Source: Streptomyces gobiensis
GTDB lineage: Bacteria > Actinomycetota > Actinomycetes > Streptomycetales > Streptomycetaceae
Reading direction: 5' to 3'
Assembly (NCBI RefSeq): GCF_021216675.1
Contig: NZ_CP086120.1
Location: 5,268,501-5,332,500, forward strand
Length of the DNA: 64,000 bases
The notes below the pieces were generated by a model that was not told the DNA's origin, made no database searches, and was given only the letters and a program-made list of their open reading frames with translations. Positions 1 through 7,560 of this stretch are shown here, one piece after another (position 1 is the first letter of the stretch; each line of letters starts with the position of its first letter). A program made the position numbers and the translations under genes.

Positions 1-50
1 TCGCGCTGGCCTGCCTGATCGCCCTCGTCTGGACCTGGAGAGCACGATGA
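1..50 (+). CDS. azlC: AzlC-type branched-chain amino acid exporter subunit, C-terminal end only
   Basis: Only the last 15 codons are inside the window (reading frame beginning at base 3, stop TGA at 48-50). They read as one hydrophobic helix end rich in Ala, Leu and Trp. The identification rests on the neighbour: the next gene is an AzlD-like protein whose ATG overlaps this stop as ATGA, the usual azlC-azlD arrangement. In that family AzlC is the large membrane subunit and AzlD the small one, together exporting branched-chain amino acids. The fragment itself is too short to prove the family. Confidence 0.5.
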   Translation, partial: ALACLIALVWTWRAR

Positions 51-364
51 ACAACGAGCCCTGGCTCATCGTCGGAGCCCTCGTGGCGACCACGTTTCTG
101 CTCAAGGGGGCCGGCGCGCTGCTCATGGGTGACCGGGAACTGCCCGGCTGGTTTCCGCGCTTTGTGGAGTATCTGACCCCGGCTCTCCTCGCCGTCCTGG
201 TCATCACCCAACTGGTCGGTTCCCCGGACTCCGCGGGCATGACCTTCGACGCCCGCCTTGCCGGCTTCGCCGCCGCGGTGGCCGCGTGGCGGCTCAAGGC
301 CCCGGTCCCCGTCGTCGTCCTGATAGCGGCAGCGGCCACAGCGACCGCCCGCGCCCTCGCTTAG
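47..364 (+). CDS. azlD: AzlD family small membrane protein (branched-chain amino acid export)
   Basis: This 105-residue protein is almost entirely hydrophobic, with about four predicted membrane segments (roughly residues 6-26, 40-58, 66-84 and 88-104). It has the features of AzlD: a short Pro/Leu-rich first loop, a conserved Thr-Pro in helix 2 (ylTPALLAVLV) and an Arg-Leu-Lys near the end. AzlD works with AzlC in the plasma membrane to export branched-chain amino acids or their analogues. Its ATG overlaps the preceding stop (ATGA), so the two are translationally coupled. Its stop overlaps the end of the convergent AfsR-like gene by 4 bases. Confidence 0.75.
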   Translation: MNNEPWLIVGALVATTFLLKGAGALLMGDRELPGWFPRFVEYLTPALLAVLVITQLVGSPDSAGMTFDARLAGFAAAVAAWRLKAPVPVVVLIAAAATATARALA

Positions 365-3300
365 CCAGCCTGTGCGTACAGCGCGGGGACGCCCATGCTC
401 TTGTAGAGGCCGGCGGCTTCGCGCCGGTAACGCTGCGCCGTCCGGGTGTCGTTTCTGGCCTTGAGTACTTCACCGGCGGTCTCCAGGGCACGGGCCAGGC
501 CGAGTCGGTAGCCGGTGGTCCGGTGAAGGGCCAGGGCTGGTTCGACGGCTTCCATCGCCTTGTTGTGGTGGCCGAGCGCGAGTTGCACACCGGCGAGTCC
601 GGTCAGCGCCTCGCCCTCGGCGACGGGCAGACCCGTCTGCCGGGCGATGGCCAGGGAGGTGCGGGTGTGGTGCAGCGCGTGGCGGTGCTGCCCCTGGTGT
701 CTGTGTACGGCGGCCAGTCCGCCGTGCGCGGCCGCTTCGGCTCTGCGGCAGTTGGCCTTGGTGGCCAGGTCCAGCGCGCGGCGATGGTGGCTCAGCGCAC
801 CGGGTAGGTCGTCGAGGCGCAGCAGGACGGTCCCGAGCGTGTTGAGGGCATCGACTTCGATGAGCCGGCGGTGTGTCCGGTGGGTGGTGTTCAGGGCGTC
901 TGTCGCGTGTTTGAGCGCCAGCCGGGGGTCGCCGGTGTCCCGGCAGACCATGGCCAGGCAGCACAGGGCGCCCTCCCCGGCGTAGGTGCCCAGCAGCTGG
1001 TTGTCCACCGTGAGTGCCTGGGTGAGATGCTCGGTGGCGTCCTCGAACCGGCCCAGCCCATGCTGGGCGGCACCGAGTCCGTACAGCGGGAGGATCGCCG
1101 CGTGCGGATCGTCGGACCGCTGCCCGGCATCCCGGGCCAGGGTGAAGTGCTCACGCGCCTCGCCGAACCGGCCTTGGTCAAGGCAGACAAAGCCCAGCAG
1201 GGCGAGGGCCCAGGCCGTACCGGCGGGGTCATCCGTACGCCGGTAGACGTCCCGGGCCTGAAGGGCGTACGCCCGGGCGAGCTCCAGGCTTCCCTTCTCC
1301 CGGTTCGCCGCGGTGAGACCGAGGAGCGCGCCACCCCTTTCCGGGGAGAGCCCGGCCTCGCCGTACAGCGACTCGGCCCGTGCGCTGTGCCATACGGCCT
1401 CGTCGTGCTGGGCCAGTTCCCAGTGGACGTATCCCAGGCTCCAGTGCATGGCCGCCCGCCCGTAGAGGTCCTGGCCGGCGTCGGCCGCCCGAAGCCCGGC
1501 CCGTGCCGCGCCCAGCCAGTCGGCACGCTGCCCGTGCGCCATCAAGTGGCCATGCAGCGCGAGCGCCAGCTGCCAGGCGAACCGGTACGGGCCATGCTCG
1601 GCGGCGTGCTCAATACACACGAGCAGATTGCCCCGCTCGGTGTTCAGCCAGGCCGCGGCGTCGGAGCGCTCGGCGAAGGCCAGCGGGGCCGCCACGGAAC
1701 CCGCCGAGTCCTGCTCGGGCACGGCATACCACGAGTAGAACGCCCCGTAGAGACGGTGTGCTGCGCGGTCGGCGGTGGACAGATACCAGGCGAACAGCCG
1801 CCGAACGGCGTCCTCGCGTTCCTCGCGGCTGTCCTCCTGCCCGGCTCGTTCCCTGGCGTACAGCCGCAGCAGGTCATGGCAGTGGAACCGGTCCGGCTGG
1901 TGGTTGTCCAGCAGGCTCCTGGACACCAGGTGATCCAGCGTCCGGGCGGTTTCGGCTTCCGGGCGCCCAGCGAGCGCCGCGATGGCGCGCAGGGACAGAT
2001 CGTGGGCGGGCGCCAGGCCCAGCAGCCGGAAGAGCCCCCGCTGCACCGCTGGCAGGGCACGGTAGGACAGATCCAACGCGGCCCGGACGGCCGTCTCCTG
2101 GTCACCCTCCACCGTGAGCTTGGCGAGCCGGTTCCCCTCGCGCAGATCGCGGACCATATCGGCGATACGCCGGAAGCGGCCGCCGATGAGGTTCGCGGCG
2201 GTGACCCGTACCGCGAGGGCGAGATGGCCGCACAGCCGCACCAGCTCCGCGGCGGCTTCCGGCTCGTCCCGCACCCGGTCCGCGCCGACGATCCGGGCGA
2301 GCAGGGCGAGGGCCTCCTCCGGGCTGAACACATCCAGACCGATACGGTGGGCGTCGTGAAACGCGGTCAGACCACGTAGGTCATTACGGCTGGTCACGAT
2401 GGTGAAGCAGGTCGGCGAGCCGGGCAGCAGGGGCCGGACCTGCCCGAGCCCGGCTGCGTTGTCCAGCAGGATCAGCATGTGCTTGTCCGCCAGCATCGAC
2501 CGGTACAGCGCGGCCTTCTCGTCCGGGCCCTCCGGAAGGTGTGCCGGGGCCACGCCGAGAGCGCGCAGCAACTGGCCCAAAGCCTCATCAACGGTCATCG
2601 GCGAGCCGGTGGCGTAACCACGCAGATCGACAAACAGCTGGCCATCGGGGAACCGGTCCGCCACTTGGTGCATCCAGTGCACCGCCAGGGTTGTCTTGCC
2701 CACCCCGGCCGTGCCGGAGACGGACGAGATCACCAGCGTCTGTCCGGCTCCCGGAGCCCGCGCGGGCAGCAGTGCGTCCAGCTCCTGCAGATACTCCCGG
2801 CGCCCGGTGAAGCTGGCGACGTCGGGCGGAAGCTGACGCGGAACCGCGGGCGGCTCATGGTGCTGGCCGGGCCCCTGCTGGGGCTGGGGCTGGGGCTTGG
2901 GCTCAAGCGCCGGGTCGGCGTTGAGGACCTGCTGGTGCAGCCGACGCAGCGGGCGCCCCGGCGCTACGCCCAGCTCCTCGTCGAGAAGCTGGTAGATCTC
3001 CCGGTACGCGGCCAGTGCGTCCGCCTGCCGCTCCGATCTGTACAGGGCGAGGATGAGCTGCGACCGCAGCCGCTCGCGCAAGGGGTGCTCACGGACGAGC
3101 GTGGCGAGCTCGCCATGGACCTCCTCATGCCGGCCCAGTTCCAGCAGGGCGTCGATACGGTCCTCCTGGGCCACCAGCCGCAGCTCCTCCAGCCGGTTCG
3201 CCTCGGCGACAGCGAAGCTCCGGTCGCTCACCCCTTCCAGAGCCGGGCCGTACCAGAGCCCCAGCGCCTGGTCCAGCCGCTCGAGAGCGCCCTGTGGATC

Positions 3301-3726
3301 TCCGCTGCTGGACGCGCGCCGCGCCTCCTGGGTGAGCCGGACGAACCGCAGCGCGTCGACTTGGGTCTCCTCCAGCCGCAGCGCGTAGCTCGCGTCCTTC
3401 CGGCCGCCGACACTGACCAGCACCTCATAGCCGAGCTGCGCCCGCCGTTGCGGTTCCAGCACCCTGCGCAGGTGCAGGATATGGGTACGCAGTGTCGCGG
3501 CGGCCCCCTCGGGCGTGGCGCCCTCCCAGATCAGGTCGATCAGCCGGGATCTGCTGATTGCCCGGCCCCGGGCGAGGGCCAGCGCCGCCAGCAGCGCACG
3601 CTGCTGCGGCCCGAGACCGATCTGCCGGCCTGCCATCTCGACGGTCACCGGGCCCAGAATGCGTATCTGTACCGTGGCGCAGCTTCCTTCTGCCGAGTCC
3701 GCTGCTAACCCAGGAGGGCCGTTCAC
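361..3726 (-). CDS. AfsR/SARP-type transcriptional regulator with NB-ARC ATPase and TPR domains
   Basis: This 1121-residue protein has the full AfsR layout. An OmpR-like winged helix occupies about residues 18-95, a bacterial transcriptional activator (BTAD) helical domain about 105-255, and a Pro/Gln-rich linker about 272-300. An NB-ARC/STAND ATPase follows at about 305-600, with Walker A GTAGVGKTT at 338-346 and a Walker B-like LILLDNA near 418. A long run of TPR repeats occupies about 700-1121. The start is a GTG preceded by GGAG at good spacing. AfsR-like proteins bind direct repeats upstream of metabolic genes and switch secondary metabolism, often after phosphorylation by Ser/Thr kinases. 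No biosynthetic genes adjoin it here, so its target is probably elsewhere. It is convergent with azlD (4-base overlap). Confidence 0.9.
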   Translation of the reverse strand: MNGPPGLAADSAEGSCATVQIRILGPVTVEMAGRQIGLGPQQRALLAALALARGRAISRSRLIDLIWEGATPEGAAATLRTHILHLRRVLEPQRRAQLGYEVLVSVGGRKDASYALRLEETQVDALRFVRLTQEARRASSSGDPQGALERLDQALGLWYGPALEGVSDRSFAVAEANRLEELRLVAQEDRIDALLELGRHEEVHGELATLVREHPLRERLRSQLILALYRSERQADALAAYREIYQLLDEELGVAPGRPLRRLHQQVLNADPALEPKPQPQPQQGPGQHHEPPAVPRQLPPDVASFTGRREYLQELDALLPARAPGAGQTLVISSVSGTAGVGKTTLAVHWMHQVADRFPDGQLFVDLRGYATGSPMTVDEALGQLLRALGVAPAHLPEGPDEKAALYRSMLADKHMLILLDNAAGLGQVRPLLPGSPTCFTIVTSRNDLRGLTAFHDAHRIGLDVFSPEEALALLARIVGADRVRDEPEAAAELVRLCGHLALAVRVTAANLIGGRFRRIADMVRDLREGNRLAKLTVEGDQETAVRAALDLSYRALPAVQRGLFRLLGLAPAHDLSLRAIAALAGRPEAETARTLDHLVSRSLLDNHQPDRFHCHDLLRLYARERAGQEDSREEREDAVRRLFAWYLSTADRAAHRLYGAFYSWYAVPEQDSAGSVAAPLAFAERSDAAAWLNTERGNLLVCIEHAAEHGPYRFAWQLALALHGHLMAHGQRADWLGAARAGLRAADAGQDLYGRAAMHWSLGYVHWELAQHDEAVWHSARAESLYGEAGLSPERGGALLGLTAANREKGSLELARAYALQARDVYRRTDDPAGTAWALALLGFVCLDQGRFGEAREHFTLARDAGQRSDDPHAAILPLYGLGAAQHGLGRFEDATEHLTQALTVDNQLLGTYAGEGALCCLAMVCRDTGDPRLALKHATDALNTTHRTHRRLIEVDALNTLGTVLLRLDDLPGALSHHRRALDLATKANCRRAEAAAHGGLAAVHRHQGQHRHALHHTRTSLAIARQTGLPVAEGEALTGLAGVQLALGHHNKAMEAVEPALALHRTTGYRLGLARALETAGEVLKARNDTRTAQRYRREAAGLYKSMGVPALYAQAG

Positions 3727-3853
3727 CCTGCTCCTCTCGTCACCGGCCCCGTGCCCCCAGGCCGAGTCATTGTGGTCTCACCTGACTTCAGCATAAGAAC
3801 ACCCGGCAGAACACCCGGCGCGTTCGGCGGTGCTGGTGCAGGAGATCGGTTGA

Positions 3854-4174
3854 TCAGGCCGGGCCTGTCTCGAAGCGGCTGATCCTCCCGTCGACGACCG
3901 TGAACGTCCATGCGGTGTCGATCTCGCCCCATATGTCATTGCGATAGCGGGCGACCAGCGACAGACCGCCGTCGGTCTCCGAGGTGACCTCCATCTGGGC
4001 GCGGGAGGTGAAGATTTCCCTCTCTGCCCACTCGGTGAGGTCGTGCTCGACACCGACGTCCGACATGGTCGCGCCATCAGTGAGCACGGCCTTGAACGCC
4101 GCCCTGTCCCGGGCGTTGACGGCGTCGACAAAGGCGCGTACCGCATCGTGGGAGAGCTCGTGGGCAGGACGCAT
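3854..4174 (-). CDS. NTF2/SnoaL-like fold small protein, paralogue of the gene at 62 kb
   Basis: This 106-residue protein has the alpha+beta layout of NTF2-like/SnoaL domains: an N-terminal helix (AVRAFVDAVNARD), a short acidic loop, and then four beta-strands ending with ISRFET. Such folds serve as small isomerases, cyclases or ligand-binding proteins, and no catalytic set can be assigned here. The start two bases after the preceding stop, with GGAAGG upstream, indicates translation from the same mRNA as the 4177-4599 gene. A second copy of the same length at 62031-62351 matches about 66 of 106 residues by hand alignment. The substrate is unknown. Confidence 0.7.
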   Translation of the reverse strand: MRPAHELSHDAVRAFVDAVNARDRAAFKAVLTDGATMSDVGVEHDLTEWAEREIFTSRAQMEVTSETDGGLSLVARYRNDIWGEIDTAWTFTVVDGRISRFETGPA

Positions 4175-4176
4175 GG

Positions 4177-4599
4177 TTACACCTTCCCTGGTGTGCTGTC
4201 GGGTGCCACGGCCTGTGCCAGCGCATAGCTGTCCTCGAAGAGGTGGTAACGCGTAAAGGACCCGTCGGTCACCGTGACATGAGCGGCGAAGGGCGTCGTC
4301 AGGGTCCCGCCCGTAGCCTTGACCGTGTCCCGGAGGTGGCCGATTATCACCGCGTCAGCGCCGTCGACCACGATATGCGTCACGGTGAACTCCTCAGGCA
4401 CCAGGTGCTCGTGGAGCAGCGTGAAGAACTCCATCACCTGGGCACGGGTCGACCGGCGGCCCGTCCACGGCACCGTTGCCGCGCCCGGGGCGTACCAGTC
4501 GAGCGTTTCGGCGAAGAGCCCAACGGCGCCTTCCAGGTCTCGCTCACGGAGTCTGCGCAGGTACTCATCAACGGTTGCGCGGGTGGTCTCTTCGGGCAT
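4177..4599 (-). CDS. SnoaL-like / nuclear transport factor 2 family protein
   Basis: This is a 140-residue SnoaL-like protein. Its helix VDEYLRRLRERDLEGAVGLF is followed by the typical LDWYAPG and PWTGRR loop, where SnoaL-like enzymes and limonene-epoxide hydrolase relatives line a hydrophobic pocket. I placed the start at the ATG at 4599 because GGAAGG lies 11 bases upstream; the frame stays open a further 13 codons but has no site there. It sits between a DUF-type gene (16 bases upstream) and a second NTF2-like gene (2 bases downstream), so these are cotranscribed. The fold class is fairly sure and the reaction is not known. Confidence 0.7.
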   Translation of the reverse strand: MPEETTRATVDEYLRRLRERDLEGAVGLFAETLDWYAPGAATVPWTGRRSTRAQVMEFFTLLHEHLVPEEFTVTHIVVDGADAVIIGHLRDTVKATGGTLTTPFAAHVTVTDGSFTRYHLFEDSYALAQAVAPDSTPGKV

Positions 4600-4615
4600 C
4601 TCGCTGCTCGCCTTC

Positions 4616-5110
4616 CTACGTCGGGTACCGGCTGCCACACCTTCTGGCGGGACACCATCTAACGTTGTCCGGCCGTGTTGGCGAAGGCACTTTCACGTCG
4701 TGCCGGACCGGGCCGCACGCCTCACTGGGGTGAGGGATGACGACGATCTGGTACTCGTCCTCGTAGACGATCTTTCCTGGATCAGCGGACCGCAGCCGTT
4801 CGCATTCCACTCCGTGCGCGGCGAGTATCTCCAGGTAGCCGTCGACGCGATCGAGCAGTGCGCGGGCTGATGACTTGAACCAGGCAGCCGCACCCGGATT
4901 CACCGTGTGGTCGTACACCGTGGGATCGACGTGGGCGGGGTTCGGGTAACTGGCGTCGTACCAGTCGTTGTTGGCTCGCCTGAACCGCTCCTGCCCGTCG
5001 GTCAGCTTGCCGTCGCGTGCCAGGCCGTTGACCAATACGAAGACCCCGGGAAAGTCACCTCGCTGGTTCCGTCTCGTTCCCTGAAACCTCACGTACAGCG
5101 CGTCGCCCAT
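4616..5110 (-). CDS. Conserved hypothetical protein (Streptomyces-type, about 164 aa)
   Basis: The ATG at 5110 gives 164 residues. The protein is soluble, with no signal or membrane segment and no catalytic motif I recognise. It has a conserved-looking N-terminus (GDALYVRFQGTRRNQRGDFP), a Trp/Tyr-rich middle (NDWYDASYPNPAHVDP) and a helical part (ALLDRVDGYLEIL). The last ~30 residues are Pro/Arg-rich and may be a less conserved tail. The first residues suit a small alpha/beta protein whose ligand or partner cannot be read from sequence. It lies 49 bases after the ribokinase stop on the same strand. Confidence 0.6.
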   Translation of the reverse strand: MGDALYVRFQGTRRNQRGDFPGVFVLVNGLARDGKLTDGQERFRRANNDWYDASYPNPAHVDPTVYDHTVNPGAAAWFKSSARALLDRVDGYLEILAAHGVECERLRSADPGKIVYEDEYQIVVIPHPSEACGPVRHDVKVPSPTRPDNVRWCPARRCGSRYPT

Positions 5111-5159
5111 GAGAACTCCTCCGCTGAAGAAGACGAGTTGAGCAGTATCGCAGCCGAGG

Positions 5160-6056
5160 TCAGCCGTGCCGCGACAGGAAGCGCTCCACCTCGGCGCGGC
5201 GGGCCAGCGAGGGCTGGGCACCGGCCCGTGTGGTGCTGATCGCCGCGGCGGCGCAGGCCCAGCGGGCGGCGTGTTCGAGCGTGCGGCCCTCAGCGAGCGC
5301 GACGGCGAGCGCGCCGCAGAAGGCATCACCGGCGGCGGTGGTGTCCAGGGGCTGGACCGGGCAGGCGGGGATGTGCAGACGCGCGCTGCCCTCAAGGAGC
5401 AGGACCCCGTCACCGCCGAGGGTGACGACCGTCGCACCCGCACCCGTCAATGTACGGGCGGCGGTCACGACTTCGTCGATCGTCCCGGGTACCTCCGTAC
5501 GGGCGAGGACCGCCAGCTCGGTGCGGTTGGGGACAAGCAGGTCAACGTGGGGCGGCGGAACCGCTCCGGCGACTGCCGGGGCCGGGTTGTAGAGCACGGT
5601 GCCCTGGGCGAGCCGTGCGGCCGCGTGGTTGGCGTCGTCCGGGACCTCTTGCTGCAGGACGGTGACCTTGGCCTGCCGTAGCGGATCGGCGACAGCGTCG
5701 CAGTCGGCGGCGGCCAGCCGGGCATTGGCCCCTGGGCTGACCACGATGCAGTTCTCACCCGCCGGGTCGACAGTGATCAGCGCGCGGCCGGTCGCAGCCC
5801 CCGGTGTGCGCACGATGCGCGTGATGACGCCCTCGCGCCGGACCGCGTCGAGCATGACATCGGCCGCGTCGTCCTCGCCGACCCGGCCCACCAGAGTGAC
5901 CTCGCCACCGAGCCGGGCGGCGGCGACCGCCTGGTTGGCGCCCTTCCCACCGAAGTGCTGGGTGATGTCGCCGCCGAGTACGGTCTCGCCGGGCACGGGA
6001 TGGCGTGGCACGGGGACGACGAGATCCAGGTTCAGGCTGCCGACGACTGCGATCAC
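5160..6056 (-). CDS. rbsK: Ribokinase (PfkB family carbohydrate kinase)
   Basis: This 298-residue PfkB kinase would phosphorylate D-ribose to ribose 5-phosphate with ATP, feeding the pentose phosphate pathway. The N-terminal signature (NLDLVVPVPRHPVPGET) and GGKGANQ at 36-42 form the sugar pocket. The second PfkB signature, DTTAAGDAF, carries the catalytic Asp at residue 244 and the anion hole. Length matches characterised ribokinases (about 300). No ribose transporter or LacI-type regulator is nearby. The gene begins 14 bases after the glutamate decarboxylase stop, so it may be read from that promoter. Another small PfkB sugar or nucleoside kinase is the main alternative. Confidence 0.88.
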   Translation of the reverse strand: MIAVVGSLNLDLVVPVPRHPVPGETVLGGDITQHFGGKGANQAVAAARLGGEVTLVGRVGEDDAADVMLDAVRREGVITRIVRTPGAATGRALITVDPAGENCIVVSPGANARLAAADCDAVADPLRQAKVTVLQQEVPDDANHAAARLAQGTVLYNPAPAVAGAVPPPHVDLLVPNRTELAVLARTEVPGTIDEVVTAARTLTGAGATVVTLGGDGVLLLEGSARLHIPACPVQPLDTTAAGDAFCGALAVALAEGRTLEHAARWACAAAAISTTRAGAQPSLARRAEVERFLSRHG

Positions 6057-6070
6057 TGGTGTTCCCGTCG

Positions 6071-7447
6071 TCAGTGGTGGAAGCCGGGCTGTTCGTCCGT
6101 GCCCGCGGTGCCGTGGGACAGACGGGTGACGGCGGTGCGGATGTCGTCGGCCAGCAGCATGATCTTGTCGTATCCGATGCCGTGCCGGATGAGGACACGT
6201 TGGACGACCGTCTTGTGCCGTTCCGGGGGCAGGGGGTAAGCGGGCACCTGCCAGCCGCGCCGACGCAGCTGGTCGGTGAGGTCGTAGAGGGTGAAGCCGG
6301 GGGAGGGACCGGTGAGGGTCCAGGAGACCGCGGGCAGCCCGCCGTGCCCGTCGTACAGCAGAGTGAACGGGCCCGCGGCGGCGATCTCGGCGGCCAGTGC
6401 CCGGGCGGTCTTCGTACAGGCCGTATACACCTTGCGGTAGCCCTCGTGACCGAGGCGCAGCAGAGTGAAGTACTGAGCGATGACCTCGCCGCCGGGGCGG
6501 GAGAAGTTGAGGGCGAAGGTCGGCATATCGCCGCCCAGATAGTCGACCTTGAAGATCAGCTCCTCGGGCAGCAGTTCCGCTGAGCGCCAGACGACCCAGC
6601 CCACACCCAGCGGCGCCATGCCGTACTTGTGGCCTGAGGCGTTGATCGAGGCGACCCGCTCGATACGGAAGTCCCAGCGCAGCCCCGGCTGGAGGAAGGG
6701 GGCGATGAAGCCGCCGCTGGCCGCGTCGACGTGGAGGGGGACGCTCACCCCCGTCTCGGCTTCGATGGCGTCCAGCTCAGCGGCGAAGCCGGCCACCGGC
6801 TCATAGTCGCAGGTGTAGGTCACGCCGAGGATGGCCACCACACCGATGGTGTTCTCGTCCACATATCCGCGCAGCTGGTGGGGGCGCATTCCGGTGGCGT
6901 CCGGCTCCAGGGGCACCTGGCGCAGCTCGACGTCGAAGTAGCGGGCGAACTTCTCCCAGCACACCTGGACCGGGCCGCACACCAGGTTGGGGCGGTCGGC
7001 CGGTTGCCCCGCCGCTCGGCGGCGCTGCCGCCAGCGCCACTTCAGCGCCAGTCCAGCGAGCATGCAGGCCTCGCTGGAGCCGGTGGTCGAGCAGCCGGTG
7101 GCGGTCTGGCGGGCGGGGGAGTGCCACAGGTCGGCCAGGATGTGGACACAGCGGGACTCGATGGCCGCGGTCTGCGGATACTCATCCTTGTCGATCATGT
7201 TCTTGTCGAGGCACTCGTCCATCAGGGTCCGCACCTCGGGCTCGGCCCAGGTGGTGCAGAACGTGGCCAGGTTCTGTGCGGAGTTCCCGTCCAGGGCGAG
7301 CTCGTCGTGGATGAGGGCGTAGACCGCACGCGGGTCGGAGGATGACTGGGGCATGCGGTACTTCGGCAGTGACCGCTCGCTGACCGGCATGCTGTAGACA
7401 TCGTCAAACGGTGTGCCCGGACTACTGGACACGCGATGGAGAGCCAC
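6071..7447 (-). CDS. gadB: Glutamate decarboxylase (PLP-dependent)
   Basis: The protein has 458 residues, close to E. coli GadB (466). It converts L-glutamate to GABA and CO2 and consumes a proton. Visible landmarks are the N-terminal YRMPQ segment, the PLP-phosphate contact TTGSSEACML at 121-130, HVDAASGG at 239-246 that stacks on the cofactor, and SGHKYG with the Schiff-base Lys at 274. It starts at GTG with GAAGGG upstream. No GABA antiporter is adjacent, so a role in acid resistance as such is not shown; it may feed the GABA shunt. It heads a minus-strand run with ribokinase. Confidence 0.93.
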   Translation of the reverse strand: MALHRVSSSPGTPFDDVYSMPVSERSLPKYRMPQSSSDPRAVYALIHDELALDGNSAQNLATFCTTWAEPEVRTLMDECLDKNMIDKDEYPQTAAIESRCVHILADLWHSPARQTATGCSTTGSSEACMLAGLALKWRWRQRRRAAGQPADRPNLVCGPVQVCWEKFARYFDVELRQVPLEPDATGMRPHQLRGYVDENTIGVVAILGVTYTCDYEPVAGFAAELDAIEAETGVSVPLHVDAASGGFIAPFLQPGLRWDFRIERVASINASGHKYGMAPLGVGWVVWRSAELLPEELIFKVDYLGGDMPTFALNFSRPGGEVIAQYFTLLRLGHEGYRKVYTACTKTARALAAEIAAAGPFTLLYDGHGGLPAVSWTLTGPSPGFTLYDLTDQLRRRGWQVPAYPLPPERHKTVVQRVLIRHGIGYDKIMLLADDIRTAVTRLSHGTAGTDEQPGFHH

Positions 7448-7560
7448 GCCCGTTCCCTTCAGCTGGTCCGCACGTCCCCGTGACGACGCTAGGAAGCAGA
7501 CCGCGGGAGCGATACCCCGGCGGGGCCGGACGAGTGATCCCGCCCTGGCGCACGGCTGCG

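Noticed and set aside
871..2379. Long open frames antisense to the AfsR-like gene
   Set aside because: Such frames are common in very GC-rich coding DNA. Their products are Gly/Arg/Pro-rich without domains, while the minus-strand gene is well supported.
7448..7560. Sigma-B promoter for glutamate decarboxylase
   Set aside because: A GGGTAT is present on the minus strand, but no GNNT lies 14-16 bases upstream.
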